This document shows, in pieces, positions 62,300-64,000 of a DNA stretch of 64,000 bases (positions within the stretch are counted from its first letter, which is position 1; each line of letters begins with the position of its first letter). The DNA lies in NCBI RefSeq assembly GCF_900143565.1, contig NZ_FREX01000004.1:62001-126000 (forward strand). The letters run 5' to 3'. Source of the stretch: Pseudovibrio sp. Alg231-02 (GTDB taxonomy: Bacteria > Pseudomonadota > Alphaproteobacteria > Rhizobiales > Stappiaceae). The notes beneath the pieces were generated by a model. It was not told the DNA's origin, searched no databases, and was given only the letters and a program-made list of their open reading frames with translations. Made by a program: the position numbers and the translations under genes.

Positions 62300-63073
62300 T
62301 CATTTAATCCTAGCGATTGTCAAATGGGTTTTGACTTGAAATGTCAGTTGACCCTCACAATTAGCATGAGGCTGCAAAAGGGCTTTAAGTTCATTGTGAA
62401 AGTCTTGGCGGCGCGCGCCCAGCTTTACCAGCGCGAAAGTATCGCGCGAATGCTGGCACAAGATAAAGTCCTCAACGGTTTGCCGGAAAGGCTGCGAAAC
62501 ATACTCTTTGGTTTCAAGGATATTGATATAGTCCAAATGTTTGGTTTGGGTCGCCCGCCATTTATTAGAATTTACTTCTTCACCTGTGATTTGAAGCACC
62601 CATTTTGCCAAAAATTGTTGCCACTCATCTTGCCACGGCGGCTGAAACGCTGCATCGCCCTGAATGATCGCAAGAATATGATTTTCACTTAAGTGCTTTG
62701 CAAGTTTAGGGAACAGCCTGCTTGGTTCCATCCAGTGGATGCTTGATGCAAAAGTGACTGTGTCAAACTTACCCGTCAAAGGCGCCCTTTCGGCTGTCGC
62801 CTCCATCCACTCAAGGTTGTCTGTCCTACCGTTTTCCAAAGACCGGCCTAATTTGATCATGTTAGCGGATGGGTCGACGGCGCAAACCTGATCAAATACT
62901 TGCGTCATTGGTCTGGCAATTTTGCCCTCGCCACAGCCCAGATCCAATAAGCGGTGTGTTGCGGAAGACCGATCAATGATGCACTCGTAAATTTGGTGAG
63001 CGTAAGGAGGGCGGCGCGGGTAGAAACCGGCAACTTCAGGTGCTTTGAATGTGGTCCCGGCAATGTCGGACAA
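62300..63073 (-). CDS. Class I SAM-dependent methyltransferase
   Basis: A 257-residue cytoplasmic enzyme with a motif I LLDLGCGEGKIARPM near residue 41 and motif II in VDPSANMIKLGR; later TFASSIHWMEP is typical of methyltransferases of the ubiquinone/trans-aconitate-like group. Substrate unknown. It is alone between two minus-strand transporter genes. Note a clustering of aromatic residues near the N-terminus (GFYPRRPPY). Confidence 0.88.
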   Translation of the reverse strand: MSDIAGTTFKAPEVAGFYPRRPPYAHQIYECIIDRSSATHRLLDLGCGEGKIARPMTQVFDQVCAVDPSANMIKLGRSLENGRTDNLEWMEATAERAPLTGKFDTVTFASSIHWMEPSRLFPKLAKHLSENHILAIIQGDAAFQPPWQDEWQQFLAKWVLQITGEEVNSNKWRATQTKHLDYINILETKEYVSQPFRQTVEDFILCQHSRDTFALVKLGARRQDFHNELKALLQPHANCEGQLTFQVKTHLTIARIK

Positions 63074-63311
63074 TGGAATTTCTCCGAAAAAGGCGCACCA
63101 TCCCTAGCCTCGTTACCAAGAGAGAGCTGGTATGCTTTAAGTGTATGATTATACTCAATTGCCCTGCGCCGCTTGAGTGGTTCGACTTGAACGTTAGTGC
63201 ATAGTTGGCTTTTGGTCCACAGGCACGCTGCTCCTGCGAATGCCTGTGAGCTGATGAATGGCGACAAGTAGGAGAGCTGGATCATCTCGTTGCTGACTAC
63301 ACCCCCGAACA

Positions 63312-63341
63312 TAAAAACCCCATGGAGGGGATCCACGGGGT
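63312..63341 (-). terminator. Terminator of the SulP gene
   Basis: On the minus strand ACCCCGTGGA / TCCATGGGGT with one G-U and a 5-nt loop is followed by TTTTT. It starts about 30 nt after the stop codon at 63371. Confidence 0.8.
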
Positions 63342-63370
63342 CTCTTAGGTCTGCCTGATAAGGGGGGGAA

Positions 63371-64000
63371 TCAGGCAGGAGCCTGAGCGGTTTGGCGGGT
63401 GCAGACGGAGGCGAGCTCCTCTTGGGCCTGATATTGAGAGAGGAACACTTTGCCCGTCAGCTCATCAAGGAAGTGCGAGCGTTGCAGGCGGTCCATCACC
63501 GGGCCTTTCACCTCTGAAAGGTGCAGCGTGATGCCTGCGTCTTGTAACCGGTGATTGATAGCTTCCAGAGATTCCAGAGCACTGAAGTCCACCTCATTCA
63601 CGGCAGAACATTGCAGCACCACATGTTTGAGGTGTTCGTCATCCACCGCACGGTCGTAGATGTAATCTTCCAGAAAACGCGCGTTGGCGAAGTAGAGGCT
63701 CTCATCAATGCGGATGGTCAGCAGCTCTGGCGTTGTCAGCACTTCATGCCGGTTGATATTGCGGAAGTGCTCGGTCCCCGGCACCAGCCCAACCTCTGCA
63801 ATGTGAGGCCGGGAGGTCTTGTAGAGGTAAAGCCCAATGGAGAGGATCACGCCTGCAGAAACACCGGTTTCAACACCAAAGCCGAGGGTCAGCAAAATGG
63901 TAGCGGCTACAGCTGAAAAGTCAGACTTGGAGTAGCTCCAGCTGTGCTTGAGAATGCTGAAGTCCACCAGAGACAACACAGCCACAATGATTGTTGCAGC
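63371..64000 (-). CDS. SulP-family anion transporter, C-terminal part (truncated by window edge)
   Basis: The visible 209 residues contain the last membrane helices (LSLVDFSILKHSW, AATILLTLGFGVETGVSAGVILSIGLYLY) and a cytoplasmic STAS domain (ELLTIRIDESLYFANARFLEDYI ... VVLQCSAVNEVDFSALESLEAI). The coding frame continues beyond 64000 without a start, so the N-terminal two thirds are missing here. The family carries sulfate, bicarbonate or other anions. Sulfate would suit the sulfur genes at 14.7-22.7 kb, but these lie far apart. Confidence 0.9.
   Translation of the reverse strand, partial: AATIIVAVLSLVDFSILKHSWSYSKSDFSAVAATILLTLGFGVETGVSAGVILSIGLYLYKTSRPHIAEVGLVPGTEHFRNINRHEVLTTPELLTIRIDESLYFANARFLEDYIYDRAVDDEHLKHVVLQCSAVNEVDFSALESLEAINHRLQDAGITLHLSEVKGPVMDRLQRSHFLDELTGKVFLSQYQAQEELASVCTRQTAQAPA

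Overview
The window looks like a piece of an alphaproteobacterial chromosome with moderate GC, most plausibly a marine Stappiaceae/Rhizobiales relative such as Pseudovibrio. That guess is inference from gene content: a fused indolepyruvate:ferredoxin oxidoreductase, a BetC-type choline sulfatase, napEFDABC without napGH, IalB-family proteins and small YadA-anchored adhesins. No rRNA, tRNA, CRISPR array, transposase or phage gene is visible.

Layout. 1-7.9 kb: indolepyruvate oxidoreductase, a divergent cupin/LysR pair, a large unknown lipoprotein and a membrane protein with a winged-helix-like N-terminus. 8-12.8 kb: a redox/catabolic run (peroxiredoxin-like protein, SnoaL/NTF2-like, SDR, unknown, exported beta-lactamase-fold hydrolase, VOC protein), divergent from a TetR repressor with paired operator-like repeats. 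12.9-14.7 kb: small proteins including a CCCC-motif secreted protein with a DUF411 protein, and a DUF1330 gene behind a near-consensus SoxR box. 14.75-22.7 kb: an AT-richer block on the minus strand, cysD-cysNC (PAPS synthesis), a 1121-aa glycosyltransferase-like/HAD protein, an acyltransferase and a sulfotransferase, read here as a surface-glycan sulfation module. 23-28 kb: an MFS protein apparently lacking helices 4-6, an ABC-F ATPase preceded by an overlapping leader ORF, and a TonB-dependent receptor. 28-39.6 kb: single housekeeping and accessory genes, including a TerC gene behind a structured leader resembling the yybP-ykoY manganese riboswitch, and choline sulfatase. 39.8-41.8 kb: a three-gene HupE/UreJ metal-transport unit. 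42.3-44.4 kb: class II fructose-bisphosphate aldolase plus a PfkB sugar kinase behind a series of stem-loops. 44.9-59.3 kb: two copies of a two-gene cassette (trimeric-autotransporter-like adhesin plus IalB-like secreted protein) flank a thioesterase, a TetR-controlled RND efflux operon and the periplasmic nitrate reductase operon with an FNR-type box. 59.8-64 kb: an ArsM-type methyltransferase, an ethanolamine-permease-like transporter, another methyltransferase and the 3' end of a SulP transporter cut by the window edge.

The strongest candidate for an undescribed system is the duplicated adhesin/IalB-like cassette. Both copies keep gene order, close spacing and matching C-terminal anchors and partner proteins, while the stalk differs greatly in length; copy 2 carries 18 consecutive heptads with Asn at position d. 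Second is the sulfation module, third the structured region upstream of the aldolase gene. All functional statements rest on reading translated sequence and remembered family features; no database search was run.
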